Shown piece after piece: positions 15,938-24,334 of a DNA stretch of 64,000 nt. A program made the position numbers and the translations under genes. The stretch comes from Acidobacteriota bacterium. Lineage in GTDB: Bacteria; Acidobacteriota; Blastocatellia; UBA7656. Below the pieces are notes generated by a model. That model did not search any database, was not told the DNA's origin, and worked only from the letters and a program-made list of their open reading frames with translations. The stretch covers positions 124,001 to 188,000 of the forward strand of contig JBFMDH010000002.1 in NCBI GenBank assembly GCA_040754075.1, in the 5' to 3' direction. The first letter of the stretch is position 1; the number at the start of each line of letters is the position of its first letter.

Positions 15938-17711
15938 ACCGCCAGTAATAATTCCATCGGTAATTCAATTCGATACTCTTGTTGGGTTCGAGATTGACTT
16001 TCCAGGTGATGCGCCCGATGCCGTTCAATTGATTCCACCAATGCGGCCAACTGTACCAGCGCCACCACGACGGATATTCGCCCATCGGCACATACTGGTC
16101 ATTTTCCAGCACATTGATTTTTTGAATCACGCCTCTATTATCGGCGCTCGTGACATTGCCGAGCACGAAGCGGGTAATTTCGATTTCCGAAGTCTCTTTG
16201 CGATAGTTCGTCAGTTTCAGCGAGCCGTTCAACTCAACGCGAATGAACCAATCGCCATTCCAGCGCACGGCATTCGGTGTGCGCCCGGTTTCGGTTTCGC
16301 TTTTGGCGACTTGAATATCGACGGCTTTCGTCAGTTCGATATCCACGCTTGCGCCGGACGCCGTATAAGTCATCATCGCCTGTGCCAGCACCCGGTCATC
16401 TTTGACGAGCAAAACCGGCGCGGTTGTTAGCGGCATTTGACTCGAATTGGTCAGGCGAATTTTGTGCGTCGCTTTGGGCGCGTTCAAGAGTCTGGCAACA
16501 TCAGCTTGCTGTTCATTGTTCAAACTCATGCGCACTTCCGCAGGTGGGGCAAACGCCAGTTCAAGCGCGTAAATGTCTTTGTATTTCACGGTGAATTCCG
16601 TCACCGGCAGCGTCATGCGTTGCCCTTTTTTCAGCGACAATCGTTTAACCGTAAACAGAAACAAATCTTCATTGCGCGTCGCGTCGGTGACTTCGGGTCC
16701 CAAATCCGCAGCCGCAGGCGCGGGCGGCGGCGCGACTCTGTCAACCCGTTCACTCATGCGCGCAGTCTGCGTCATCATGGCGTTTGACAGCATCTGGGTG
16801 CGGTCGCTCGCCTGTTGAAAATAGCCGGATAGCTGCGCGGCTTCTCTTTGCAAAGCCATCGGGTCAAGGGTGTCTTTAAAGGTAAACGATGGCACGCCGA
16901 TGACCAGATTGGCAGTGACATCATCGAGGTCAGTGAGTTCGTTGATAAGCGTCGCCTGCAATTTCACGATGGCGTTTCCCTGACCGTCGAGGGCGATGCG
17001 ATAACTGGGAATCCAGCGAATGCCTTTTTGCAGATAGACCAACCCAACATCGGCGGTTTTTGCGGGCGCGCGTCCCGCCCAATCCAGTTTCAAGGTCAGC
17101 AGATTGCGAAACTCTTCTTCGCCGATTGATGATTTAAGCTGATTTTTAAAGGTCACATCCTGAATGCGGTCAAGCGCGATGACTTTGGTGCCTTCACTGG
17201 TCTTGAGCATAATGACTTCGCCTTTTTGCGGCAATTTGTCACCGGTGTTGGGTGGCGAAGTGGCTTCAAGTTCCTGCGCCGTGCGACGCGGAATGCCGAT
17301 GATTGTGGCACTGTAAGTCCGTACCTGCCCCATCAGGTCGCGTTCGGTGATGATGACTTCTGCGCCGGCGTTGGCTTCAAGCATTTCATATAGACGCAGC
17401 GCCGTGCGTTCGACCAGGACGCGGCGCTGACCTGCGGTGACGGAATTCAACTTGAGATTTTTATCCGCCGAGTAAGCCCAGAACGTACCAAGCACTGGCG
17501 CGGGCAAGTAATCCATCAACACGCTGCCGGTCGCATCAACCGGCATCGCGCCTTCATGTAAAACAAAGGCGTGACCGTCTTTGAAAATCGTCACCTCTTT
17601 GACGGGCATTTTGGCAAGCGCGGCAAGCGGCGCGGCAGATTGCGCGGTAGAGAATTTTGCCGTCAAAAGGGCAAACGCAAAGATGAAAAGCCAGATGTGA
17701 ATTCGTTTCAT
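15936..17711 (-). CDS. Secreted protein with a DUF4139-like region
   Basis: 591 residues with a signal peptide (IHIWLFIFAFALLTAKFSTAQ). The region from about residue 225 (YLQKGIRWIPSYRIALDG, LQATLINELTDLDDVTANLVIGVPSF) fits the DUF4139 pattern of tryptophan, tyrosine and Asn-rich strands. The rest appears to be beta-sandwich with few helices. A Pro/Ala-rich linker with VDRVAPPPAPAAADLG lies in the middle. It ends with an aromatic segment (YPSWWRWYSWPHWWNQLNG) and a final INLNYRWNYYW-like strand, which may be a carbohydrate-facing or outer-membrane-facing surface. No enzyme function is apparent. AGGAGA lies before the ATG. Confidence 0.7.
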   Translation of the reverse strand: MKRIHIWLFIFAFALLTAKFSTAQSAAPLAALAKMPVKEVTIFKDGHAFVLHEGAMPVDATGSVLMDYLPAPVLGTFWAYSADKNLKLNSVTAGQRRVLVERTALRLYEMLEANAGAEVIITERDLMGQVRTYSATIIGIPRRTAQELEATSPPNTGDKLPQKGEVIMLKTSEGTKVIALDRIQDVTFKNQLKSSIGEEEFRNLLTLKLDWAGRAPAKTADVGLVYLQKGIRWIPSYRIALDGQGNAIVKLQATLINELTDLDDVTANLVIGVPSFTFKDTLDPMALQREAAQLSGYFQQASDRTQMLSNAMMTQTARMSERVDRVAPPPAPAAADLGPEVTDATRNEDLFLFTVKRLSLKKGQRMTLPVTEFTVKYKDIYALELAFAPPAEVRMSLNNEQQADVARLLNAPKATHKIRLTNSSQMPLTTAPVLLVKDDRVLAQAMMTYTASGASVDIELTKAVDIQVAKSETETGRTPNAVRWNGDWFIRVELNGSLKLTNYRKETSEIEITRFVLGNVTSADNRGVIQKINVLENDQYVPMGEYPSWWRWYSWPHWWNQLNGIGRITWKVNLEPNKSIELNYRWNYYWR

Positions 17712-18177
17712 ATCATCTCCTGTTTCTGAAAAATCTCAATCACCTCATCGCAGGTTAAAAGGCAGTTTTACTGCCCCATTTTGCGTAGAGGAGGGATGAG
17801 ACTGTTTTAGTTATTCGATTGTTTCGAGGGGTCTTTAATTTTTGCACGGACAAAGACGCGCCTGAACCGAAAAATTTTTAATCGAATTGGATAAGGCGGC
17901 GTTGCAAGATGCTTTCTTAATAACCCTCAACTGAACGCCGAAAGCAAGGGTTAGTTTCAAAATCTGTGCCAGGACTGCTTTGCCAGCGGCAGTAAATTTC
18001 AACAACCTGATGCTGATGATTTTGCCAGCGAATTTTGCTATGCTTTGGCAACTTCAGCGGCTTTAAGCTTTGAGGTTGATTCACGCAAGTAAAGCAGTTA
18101 AAGAATAGCAAGCATCGTCACTAAACAGTTGCTATATTAAAAGTAAATTTCAGCTTGAGAAAACAGGAAGGTTTTAA
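17712..18177. other. Intergenic spacer before the restriction-modification cassette
   Basis: 466 bases between divergent genes. A small hairpin GGCAGT-TTT-ACTGCC lies at 17761-17775. The right half is AT-rich, with TTGCTATATTAAAAG near 18125-18140 as a possible promoter region and AGGAAGG as the methyltransferase ribosome site. No tRNA, att site or target duplication is recognisable at this left edge of the cassette. Confidence 0.45.
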
Positions 18178-19755
18178 ATGGAAGAACTCTTATCCATACA
18201 AGAAGCCAGCCGTTGGGCAACAGAGTATTTAGGAAAAAAGGTCACCACGTCAAATATTTCTTATCTTGTTCAATACGGGCGCATCCGAAAAATCGGTGAC
18301 AACGGGGCAACCAAAGTTTCTAAAAAAGAGTTGCTGGAATACTACAAATCCTATAATGCCTATCGGGCGATCACCTGGAAAGATCAACTCGGAGAAGACC
18401 TGAACTGGGCGTTATCATTTGAGCAATACAAAGAAGCCGAAACGACCAAGCACGTTCACCGTCTTCACCCTTACAAAGGTAAATTCATCCCGCAGTTAGT
18501 TGAATATTTTCTCGACGACCATGTAGATAATTTTAAGAAGCAGGTTTACTTCCAAAAGGGAGATATTGTGCTCGACCCGTTTTCAGGTAGTGGCACAACA
18601 ATGGTGCAAGCCAATGAACTTGGAATGCATGCCATTGGAATTGATATTTCCGCCTTTAACGCCTTGATTGCCAATTGCAAGGTGATGAAGTACAACCTTG
18701 ATGACGTTCAAATTGAAATAAAAAAAATCACCCGAGCATTGAGAGAATTTCTTCTTCAAACAAACACGATTGAATTTGAAAATAAATTGCTGCAAGCCCT
18801 TTACCAATTAAACAATAAATTTTTTCCAGTTCCAGAATATAAATACAAAGTCAAAAGAGACGAAATTAACGGCGATGTTTACGGTGAAGAGAAAGCTCAG
18901 GAGTTTTTACCGATTTATGAGGCTCTCGTGCAAAAATACGACATTAAATTGAGACAAGATAAATCGGCAACTTTCCTCGATAAATGGTATTCACAACATA
19001 TTCGGGATGAAATTGAATTTGTTTTTGAACAAATCAAACAAGTAAGTAACCCTCAAACGAAAGGGATTCTCAGTGTTATTTTAAGCCGAACGATTCGCTC
19101 GTGCAGAGCAACAACCCATGCTGATCTTGCGACACTTGTTGAACCAATCACAACGACCTATTACTGCGCAAAACATGGAAAGGTTTGTAAGCCATTATTC
19201 TCAATTTTCAAGTGGTGGGAAACCTACACCAAGGATACGGTGAAGCGCCTTGCTGAATTTGGCAGGCTTCGCACAAACACCTACCAATGGTGTCTCAGAG
19301 GTGATAGTCGAACCATAGATATTTTCGCGGCGCTTGAGACAAAGCATCCTGTCTTTGCGGAGTTGGCAAAAACCCAGAAAATTAAAGGAATTTTTTCCAG
19401 CCCGCCCTATGTCGGATTGATTGATTATCATGAACAACACGCCTACGCTTATGACCTATTCAAATTTGAACGAAATGACGAATTGGAGATAGGTCCTCTG
19501 TTCAAAGGGCAAGGGCGGGAAGCAAAGCAAAGTTATATCGAAGGGATTACTGCTGTCCTAAACAATTGCAAACGATTTCTAGTTGAAGATTACGACATCT
19601 TTTTGGTCGCTAATGATAAATACAATATGTACCCGACGATTGCCGAAAATGCAGGGATGCAAATTGTTAATCGCTATAAACGCCCGGTCTTAAATCGCAC
19701 TGAAAAAGACAAAGGCGCTTATTCGGAGATTATTTTTCATCTGAAAAAAAACTAA
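18178..19755 (+). CDS. Site-specific DNA methyltransferase (N4-cytosine/N6-adenine type) with N-terminal HTH
   Basis: 525 residues. Residues 1-60 form an excisionase/MerR-like helix-turn-helix (LLSIQEASRWATEYLGKKVT...YLVQYGRIRKIG). Motif I, DPFSGSGTT, is at 133-141 and GIDISAFNA follows as the SAM-acidic strand. The catalytic motif IV is SPPY at 408-411, the form usual in N4-cytosine enzymes. About 260 residues lie between motifs I and IV, so the target-recognition region is in the middle. HRLHPYKGKFIPQLVEYFL before motif I is a conserved lead-in of such enzymes. The two genes immediately downstream encode TdeIII-like endonucleases, so this is the protective half of a type II system. Base composition is visibly more AT-rich than in neighbouring genes. 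The HTH may also regulate its own operon. Confidence 0.88.
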   Translation: MEELLSIQEASRWATEYLGKKVTTSNISYLVQYGRIRKIGDNGATKVSKKELLEYYKSYNAYRAITWKDQLGEDLNWALSFEQYKEAETTKHVHRLHPYKGKFIPQLVEYFLDDHVDNFKKQVYFQKGDIVLDPFSGSGTTMVQANELGMHAIGIDISAFNALIANCKVMKYNLDDVQIEIKKITRALREFLLQTNTIEFENKLLQALYQLNNKFFPVPEYKYKVKRDEINGDVYGEEKAQEFLPIYEALVQKYDIKLRQDKSATFLDKWYSQHIRDEIEFVFEQIKQVSNPQTKGILSVILSRTIRSCRATTHADLATLVEPITTTYYCAKHGKVCKPLFSIFKWWETYTKDTVKRLAEFGRLRTNTYQWCLRGDSRTIDIFAALETKHPVFAELAKTQKIKGIFSSPPYVGLIDYHEQHAYAYDLFKFERNDELEIGPLFKGQGREAKQSYIEGITAVLNNCKRFLVEDYDIFLVANDKYNMYPTIAENAGMQIVNRYKRPVLNRTEKDKGAYSEIIFHLKKN

Positions 19756-19793
19756 ATCCTTCTGCTGTTTGCGACTTCGGAATATGGTGATTA

Positions 19794-20606
19794 ATGCCTC
19801 TTGATGAAAATAAAAGACAACGTATTCAAAATGTAGTTAAAAAGATACTGACAAAACGAAGGGGTAAATTTCCTGTGGATGACTCGGACAATCGGAATGC
19901 TCCGTTTCATGAAATTTTCTTGACTGCTTTTGAAGAGCATCTGAGACCCTACAATATTCCGATTCCTAAACTGATTTCTCTGACAAGTTGGTTACATGGT
20001 TTGAATACATCTCTTGGTACAGGCTTTGAACATTTAGCTTCAATTTTAAACGGTGGCATGAAACGCAAGTTTACTGAGGGAGCGACACTACACATTACAA
20101 CCATTCAAAGTAAGCGAATAACTGAAATTGTGAATGGGCTGAAGCGAAACGGAAATCCCAACCTTCAACGAGAGAATGACCTTTTGTTTTCGGAAGAAGC
20201 AATGCAAGGCGAACGACAGGAAGCTTTGGGATTTACCGCGGATAACTATATTGAAACCGCTACCTTCATCCAAGCTATAGAGCTGAAAACAGTGCGCCCA
20301 AACTCTGGAGTAGGTATTGGCGAGAAACAGAAGATTTTGAATGCTAAAGCGGCTTTCAAACTCCTTTGCCCGACCAAAGAGGTTCGGTTTTATATGGGGT
20401 TTCCATTTGACCCGACTTCTAGTACCCCTGCCGGATATGACAAAGAGAGCTTCTTCCGTTACCTCGTTGAATTTAAGAAGTTTTTTGCGCCTGACGAAGT
20501 ATTAATTGGCGGCGAGCTTTGGGATCATTTATCAGGGCAATCCAATACGATGGAAAGTATATTGGAAATTGTTCGAGAGACCGTTCAAAACATTCAAACA
20601 AGGTAG
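19794..20606 (+). CDS. TdeIII-like type II restriction endonuclease subunit A (diverged)
   Basis: 270 residues. The layout parallels the next gene: an N-terminal helix with KRQRIQNVVKKILTKRRGKF, then PFHEIF, SWLHGLNTSLGTGFEHLASIL, a nuclease core and ELWDHLSGQ near the end. A PD-(D/E)xK-type core is suggested by D-x(12)-E-L-K, with E163 and K165 in AIELKTVRPN. The gene lies 38 bases after the methyltransferase and 15 bases before the paralogous nuclease. Similarity to the neighbour is structural and patchy rather than close, so the duplication is old or the two were brought together. It could be a second subunit, a nicking partner or a separate specificity. Confidence 0.7.
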   Translation: MPLDENKRQRIQNVVKKILTKRRGKFPVDDSDNRNAPFHEIFLTAFEEHLRPYNIPIPKLISLTSWLHGLNTSLGTGFEHLASILNGGMKRKFTEGATLHITTIQSKRITEIVNGLKRNGNPNLQRENDLLFSEEAMQGERQEALGFTADNYIETATFIQAIELKTVRPNSGVGIGEKQKILNAKAAFKLLCPTKEVRFYMGFPFDPTSSTPAGYDKESFFRYLVEFKKFFAPDEVLIGGELWDHLSGQSNTMESILEIVRETVQNIQTR

Positions 20607-20621
20607 ATTAGATAATCTTTA

Positions 20622-21401
20622 ATGGCGCTATCTGCTCAACAAAAAGACCACATTCGACAAGTCATTAAAACTTGTTTGCGCAATAAATTTCAGAACTACA
20701 AACCCGAATCAAGTAATATGCCTTTTCACTTTCGGTTGCTCGGCAAAGATCGAATTGCGCTTTACTCTTTTATTCAATCCCTCAACACAACCTTCGGGAC
20801 TTCAATATTTGAACCGGTTGCTGTTGCTCTTGCCAAAGACCGTTTCAAACAGGCAGTTGCTCAATATGCAGTAGGTAATGTCATCAGTGAAGGATGCCAA
20901 CACGTTATACAAGCAATAATCAACAGCCTCACAATGGGCGCTGACCCTGATAAATCGAGGGAAGTCGAACAGATTAGAAATGCCATGACAAAGGATAAAC
21001 TGACTTCGCTCAAGACCGTTAAAGTTGATTTATTTGTTGAAAGTCTGGGAGGCGACCTCTATTTCTTTGATTTGAAAACAGCCAAACCAAACATCAGTAA
21101 TTTTAAGGATTTTAAACGAACACTGTTGGAATGGGTGGGGATTACGCTAACGAAAGATTCAACTGCAAAAGTAAATACGTTGATTGCCATTCCATACAAT
21201 CCTTACGAACCCAAACCATATGAACGTTGGACATTAAAAGGTATGCTCGACCTCAGTTATGAATTGAAAGTTGCCGAAGAATTTTGGGATTTTCTCGGCG
21301 GTCAAGGCGCTTATGCAGATTTGCTTGATTGTTTTGAAGAAGCAGGCAAAGAACTAAGACCAGAAATAGATGCCTATTTCTCTCGATTCAATAAAAAGTG
21401 A
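20622..21401 (+). CDS. TdeIII family type II restriction endonuclease (subunit B)
   Basis: 259 residues. The blocks NMPFHFRLLGKDRIALYSF, SLNTTFGTSIFEPVAVAL, YFFDLKTAKPNISNFKDFK, TLIAIPYNPYEPKPYERW and EEFWDFLGGQGAYADLL are characteristic of TdeIII-type enzymes, whose prototype cuts GGNCC. The catalytic core is the D150-x-K152 pair in FFDLKT, with the upstream acidic VDLFVE. The gene follows subunit A by 15 bases and completes the cassette. AT-rich composition matches the two upstream genes. Recognition of GGNCC is a family-based guess, not shown by the sequence. Confidence 0.82.
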   Translation: MALSAQQKDHIRQVIKTCLRNKFQNYKPESSNMPFHFRLLGKDRIALYSFIQSLNTTFGTSIFEPVAVALAKDRFKQAVAQYAVGNVISEGCQHVIQAIINSLTMGADPDKSREVEQIRNAMTKDKLTSLKTVKVDLFVESLGGDLYFFDLKTAKPNISNFKDFKRTLLEWVGITLTKDSTAKVNTLIAIPYNPYEPKPYERWTLKGMLDLSYELKVAEEFWDFLGGQGAYADLLDCFEEAGKELRPEIDAYFSRFNKK

Positions 21402-21540
21402 GTTGTTCGGAAAATCTCCACCATTCAATCCTCTTCAATGACTAACGACCTTCTTTGCAAGCGGCAAGCGAATCGGGTAGGATGCGTTCGTATCTAAATG
21501 TGAACCCGTTTGCCCACGCAAGCGGTACAGATATTCTCTT

Positions 21541-23127
21541 ATGCAAAAAATTGTTGAATGCATTCCGAATTTCAGTGAAGGTCGTCGCTTGGAAGTGATT
21601 GATGAAATCGTCGCGGCAATTCAAGCGGTTCAAGGCGCAGTGCTCTTAGACCGCGAATCCGACCCCAATCACAATCGCTCGGTCATCACTTTTGTTGCGC
21701 CGCCCGAATCCGTCGTCGATGCGGCAATCGCTGCCGCCAAAAAAGCCGCTGAATTAATTGATTTGAACACCCACACCGGCGAACATCCGCGAATGGGCGC
21801 AACCGATGTCATTCCTTTTGTGCCGATTGCCGGGGTCACGATGGAGCATTGCGTGCAACTCGCAAAAGAGTGCGGCAAGCGCCTGTGGGCAGAACTCGGC
21901 ATTCCGGTTTACCTCTATGAAAAAGCCGCGACCCGACCCGAACGCGAAAATCTGGCGGCGGTTCGCAAAGGTCAGTTTGAAGGCATACGCGATGAAATCG
22001 CCATCAAAGAATCGCGCAAACCCGATTACGGCGAACCGCGTGTTCACCCGTCAGCCGGCATCACCGCCGTCGGCGCGCGTCCGCCACTTATCGCTTACAA
22101 CGTCAATCTCGGAACCAGCAACATCGAAATCGCCAATAAAATCGCCCGCGCTGTGCGTCATCTCTCAGGCGGGTTGCGTTATGTGAAAGCTCTGGGATTT
22201 GAACTCTCAGACCGCGCCATCGTGCAGGTTTCGATGAATATGGTCAACTTTGAAGGCACGCCGCTGTTTCGCGTGTTCGAGATGATTCGCCGTGAAGCCG
22301 AACGTTACGGCGTGCCGGTCATCGCTTCGGAAATCGTCGGCTTGGTTCCGCAAAAAGCTCTGAATGATTGCAGCGATTTCTATCTGCAACTCGAAAACTT
22401 CAGCGAAAACCAGATTCTCGAACACCGTTTGCAAGCGGCGATTGCCGAACAGGTGGTGACGGCGCATAAACGCGAAGCCGCTGAAGAAGCCGAAAATTAC
22501 CAGAAAGATTTTACTCTCGCCGACACCATCGGCACATTCGCCGAGATGGTTGCCTCAAGCGACCCCGTGCCCGGTGGCGGCAGCGTCGCTGCCCACAGCG
22601 GTATGCTCGCCGCGTCGCTTGGTCAAATGGTTTGCAACCTGACGCTCGGCAAAAAGAAATATGCCGATGTCGAAACGCGGGTTGCGGAAATCAAAGATGA
22701 CCTGATGCGACTCGCCGGTTGGTTGCGCGATTTCATCGTTGAAGATGCAAAAAGTTTCGACGCCGTGATGCAGGCATTTAAATTGCCGAAAGCTACCGAT
22801 GAAGAAAAAGCGGCGCGCAAGGAGGCGATTGAGGCGGCGACACGCGGAGCCATCGTCGTGCCGATGGAAACCGCTAAAGCCTCGCTCGATGTTTTGCGAT
22901 TGCTTGGCGAACTGGTGAAAATCGGCAATCAAAATGCGCTTTCCGATGTCGGCGTCGGCGCGCAACTCGCGCTCACTGCCGTCAAAGGCGCGTCGTACAA
23001 TGTCGGCATCAACCTGTCATCGCTTGCCGATGAACAGGAAGCCAATGCTTTTCGCAACGAAGCCGACGCCATCGTTGACGAAGCGAAAAAACTTGCGGGT
23101 GACATTGACAGCTTAATGCAGAAATAA
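21541..23127 (+). CDS. ftcD: Bifunctional glutamate formiminotransferase / formimidotetrahydrofolate cyclodeaminase
   Basis: 528 residues, the usual length of fused FtcD. Residues 1-300 are the formiminotransferase (VECIPNFSEGRR, NTHTGEHPRMGATDVIPFVP, VNLGTSNIEIANKIARAVR). Residues about 325-528 are the all-helical cyclodeaminase (FAEMVASSDPVPGGGSVAAHSGMLAASLGQMV). The protein moves the formimino group from formiminoglutamate to tetrahydrofolate and releases ammonia to give methenyl-THF, the end of one histidine degradation route. No other hut gene is in the window. GC content returns to the background level here, marking the right edge of the restriction cassette. One base separates its stop from the next ATG. 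Confidence 0.95.
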   Translation: MQKIVECIPNFSEGRRLEVIDEIVAAIQAVQGAVLLDRESDPNHNRSVITFVAPPESVVDAAIAAAKKAAELIDLNTHTGEHPRMGATDVIPFVPIAGVTMEHCVQLAKECGKRLWAELGIPVYLYEKAATRPERENLAAVRKGQFEGIRDEIAIKESRKPDYGEPRVHPSAGITAVGARPPLIAYNVNLGTSNIEIANKIARAVRHLSGGLRYVKALGFELSDRAIVQVSMNMVNFEGTPLFRVFEMIRREAERYGVPVIASEIVGLVPQKALNDCSDFYLQLENFSENQILEHRLQAAIAEQVVTAHKREAAEEAENYQKDFTLADTIGTFAEMVASSDPVPGGGSVAAHSGMLAASLGQMVCNLTLGKKKYADVETRVAEIKDDLMRLAGWLRDFIVEDAKSFDAVMQAFKLPKATDEEKAARKEAIEAATRGAIVVPMETAKASLDVLRLLGELVKIGNQNALSDVGVGAQLALTAVKGASYNVGINLSSLADEQEANAFRNEADAIVDEAKKLAGDIDSLMQK

Positions 23128-23128
23128 G

Positions 23129-23908
23129 ATGCAGAGTTCGTTTAAAACCATACATCTTGAAATCACGCATCGCGTGGCGCGCATTGTGCTGGCGCAACCG
23201 CCGCTCAATGTCTTGACGATTGCGATGATGAAAGAGATTGCTGCGGCGGTTAATCAAATCGGCAACCTGAAAGACGTGTGTGCGATTGCCTTTTCCGCCG
23301 CGCCCGGCTCCAAAGCATTTTCCGCAGGCGTTTCCATTGAAGAACATCGCCCGCAACTGGCTTATCAAATGATTGAAGCCTTTCACGCGATTTTTCATGA
23401 ACTCAATAGCGTGTCGAAACCCGTCGTGGCGCTGGTAACGGGAGCGGCGCTCGGTGGTGGGTGTGAACTTGTGGCTTTTGCAGACATCGTCATTGCCGGA
23501 CAATCGGCGCGATTCGGACAACCGGAAATCCGCCTCGGGGTTTTCCCGCCCGCTGCCTGCGTGATGTTGCCGCGCATCATCGGCGACAAGAAAGCCGCCG
23601 AACTCATCCTCACGGGCGAACTCATTGGCGCGGAAGCGGCGCGTTATTACAGATTGGTCAATCATGTCGTCGCCGATGAAGAGATTGAAAAAAAAGCCGA
23701 AGAGATTTTCGATAAACTCCGGCAACATAGTTCGGTCGCTTTGCAGATGACGCGCCGGGTGTTGAATGCGACGCAAAATTTAGGATTTGAAGAAGCGATG
23801 AAACAGGCTGAGAGCGTTTATCTGAATGATTTGATGTCTTGCAAAGACCCTGCGGAAGGCATCGAAGCTTATATTGCCAAACGCCAGCCGGAGTGGAAAC
23901 ATAGATGA
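23129..23908 (+). CDS. Enoyl-CoA hydratase/isomerase family protein
   Basis: 259 residues with the crotonase fold. ARIVLAQPPLNVLTIAMMKEI opens the domain, KAFSAGVSIEEH forms the first half of the oxyanion hole and GAALGGGCELVAFADIVIA the second. The position that holds a catalytic Glu in canonical hydratases lies in the segment PEIRLGVFPPAACVMLPRIIG and appears different, so hydratase activity is not assured. The N-terminal pattern RP-PLNVL resembles cyclohexadienecarbonyl-CoA hydratases. It starts one base after ftcD and is surely co-transcribed with it. Confidence 0.85.
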   Translation: MQSSFKTIHLEITHRVARIVLAQPPLNVLTIAMMKEIAAAVNQIGNLKDVCAIAFSAAPGSKAFSAGVSIEEHRPQLAYQMIEAFHAIFHELNSVSKPVVALVTGAALGGGCELVAFADIVIAGQSARFGQPEIRLGVFPPAACVMLPRIIGDKKAAELILTGELIGAEAARYYRLVNHVVADEEIEKKAEEIFDKLRQHSSVALQMTRRVLNATQNLGFEEAMKQAESVYLNDLMSCKDPAEGIEAYIAKRQPEWKHR

Positions 23909-23909
23909 G

Positions 23910-23930
23910 AGTCTAGCGGCTCGCTAGACT
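23910..23930. terminator. Small hairpin after the enoyl-CoA hydratase gene
   Basis: AGTCTAGC (23910-23917) and GCTAGACT (23923-23930) pair around GGCTC, two bases after the stop codon. There is no T-run. It may slow ribosomes or act as a weak terminator before the DUF971 gene, which starts 10 bases later. Confidence 0.4.
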
Positions 23931-23939
23931 ATTAACCCT

Positions 23940-24272
23940 ATGCCGATACCAACTGAAATAACTAAAAGCAGTCCGCGTGAGATGACCATTCGCTGGGATG
24001 ACGGATTGGTCTCCGTGTTTACGATTCATTTTCTGCGTTCCGAATGTACCTGTGCCAGATGTGTCAATGAAATCACCGGGCTGCGCATTCTCGACCCGCG
24101 CACCATCGCCGAAGATTTAACCATCAAAGATGCGCAACTCGTCGGGCGATACGGGGTGAAATTCGTATTCAGCGACGGGCACGATGATGGCATTTATACC
24201 TGGGAACGTTTGCGCGAACTCGATGAACTTCAGAAAAAACGCGCACAGGAATCAACCAGCCAGCAGGAATAA
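23940..24272 (+). CDS. DUF971 protein (GBBH-like N-terminal domain)
   Basis: 110 residues. MTIRWDDGLVSVFTIHFLRSECTCARCVNE and the later YGVKFVFSDGHDDGIYTWERLREL are the full DUF971 pattern, with a CxCxxC cluster at about residues 37-42 that could bind zinc or iron. Stand-alone DUF971 proteins often occur near iron-sulphur carriers of the ApbC/Mrp type, but none is seen here. Function unknown, cytosolic. Confidence 0.88.
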   Translation: MPIPTEITKSSPREMTIRWDDGLVSVFTIHFLRSECTCARCVNEITGLRILDPRTIAEDLTIKDAQLVGRYGVKFVFSDGHDDGIYTWERLRELDELQKKRAQESTSQQE

Positions 24273-24334
24273 AATCGGATGAATCCATCCTGTTTATCCT
24301 GTCCATTCCGGTTAAATTTTTTTGGAGAGAATTT

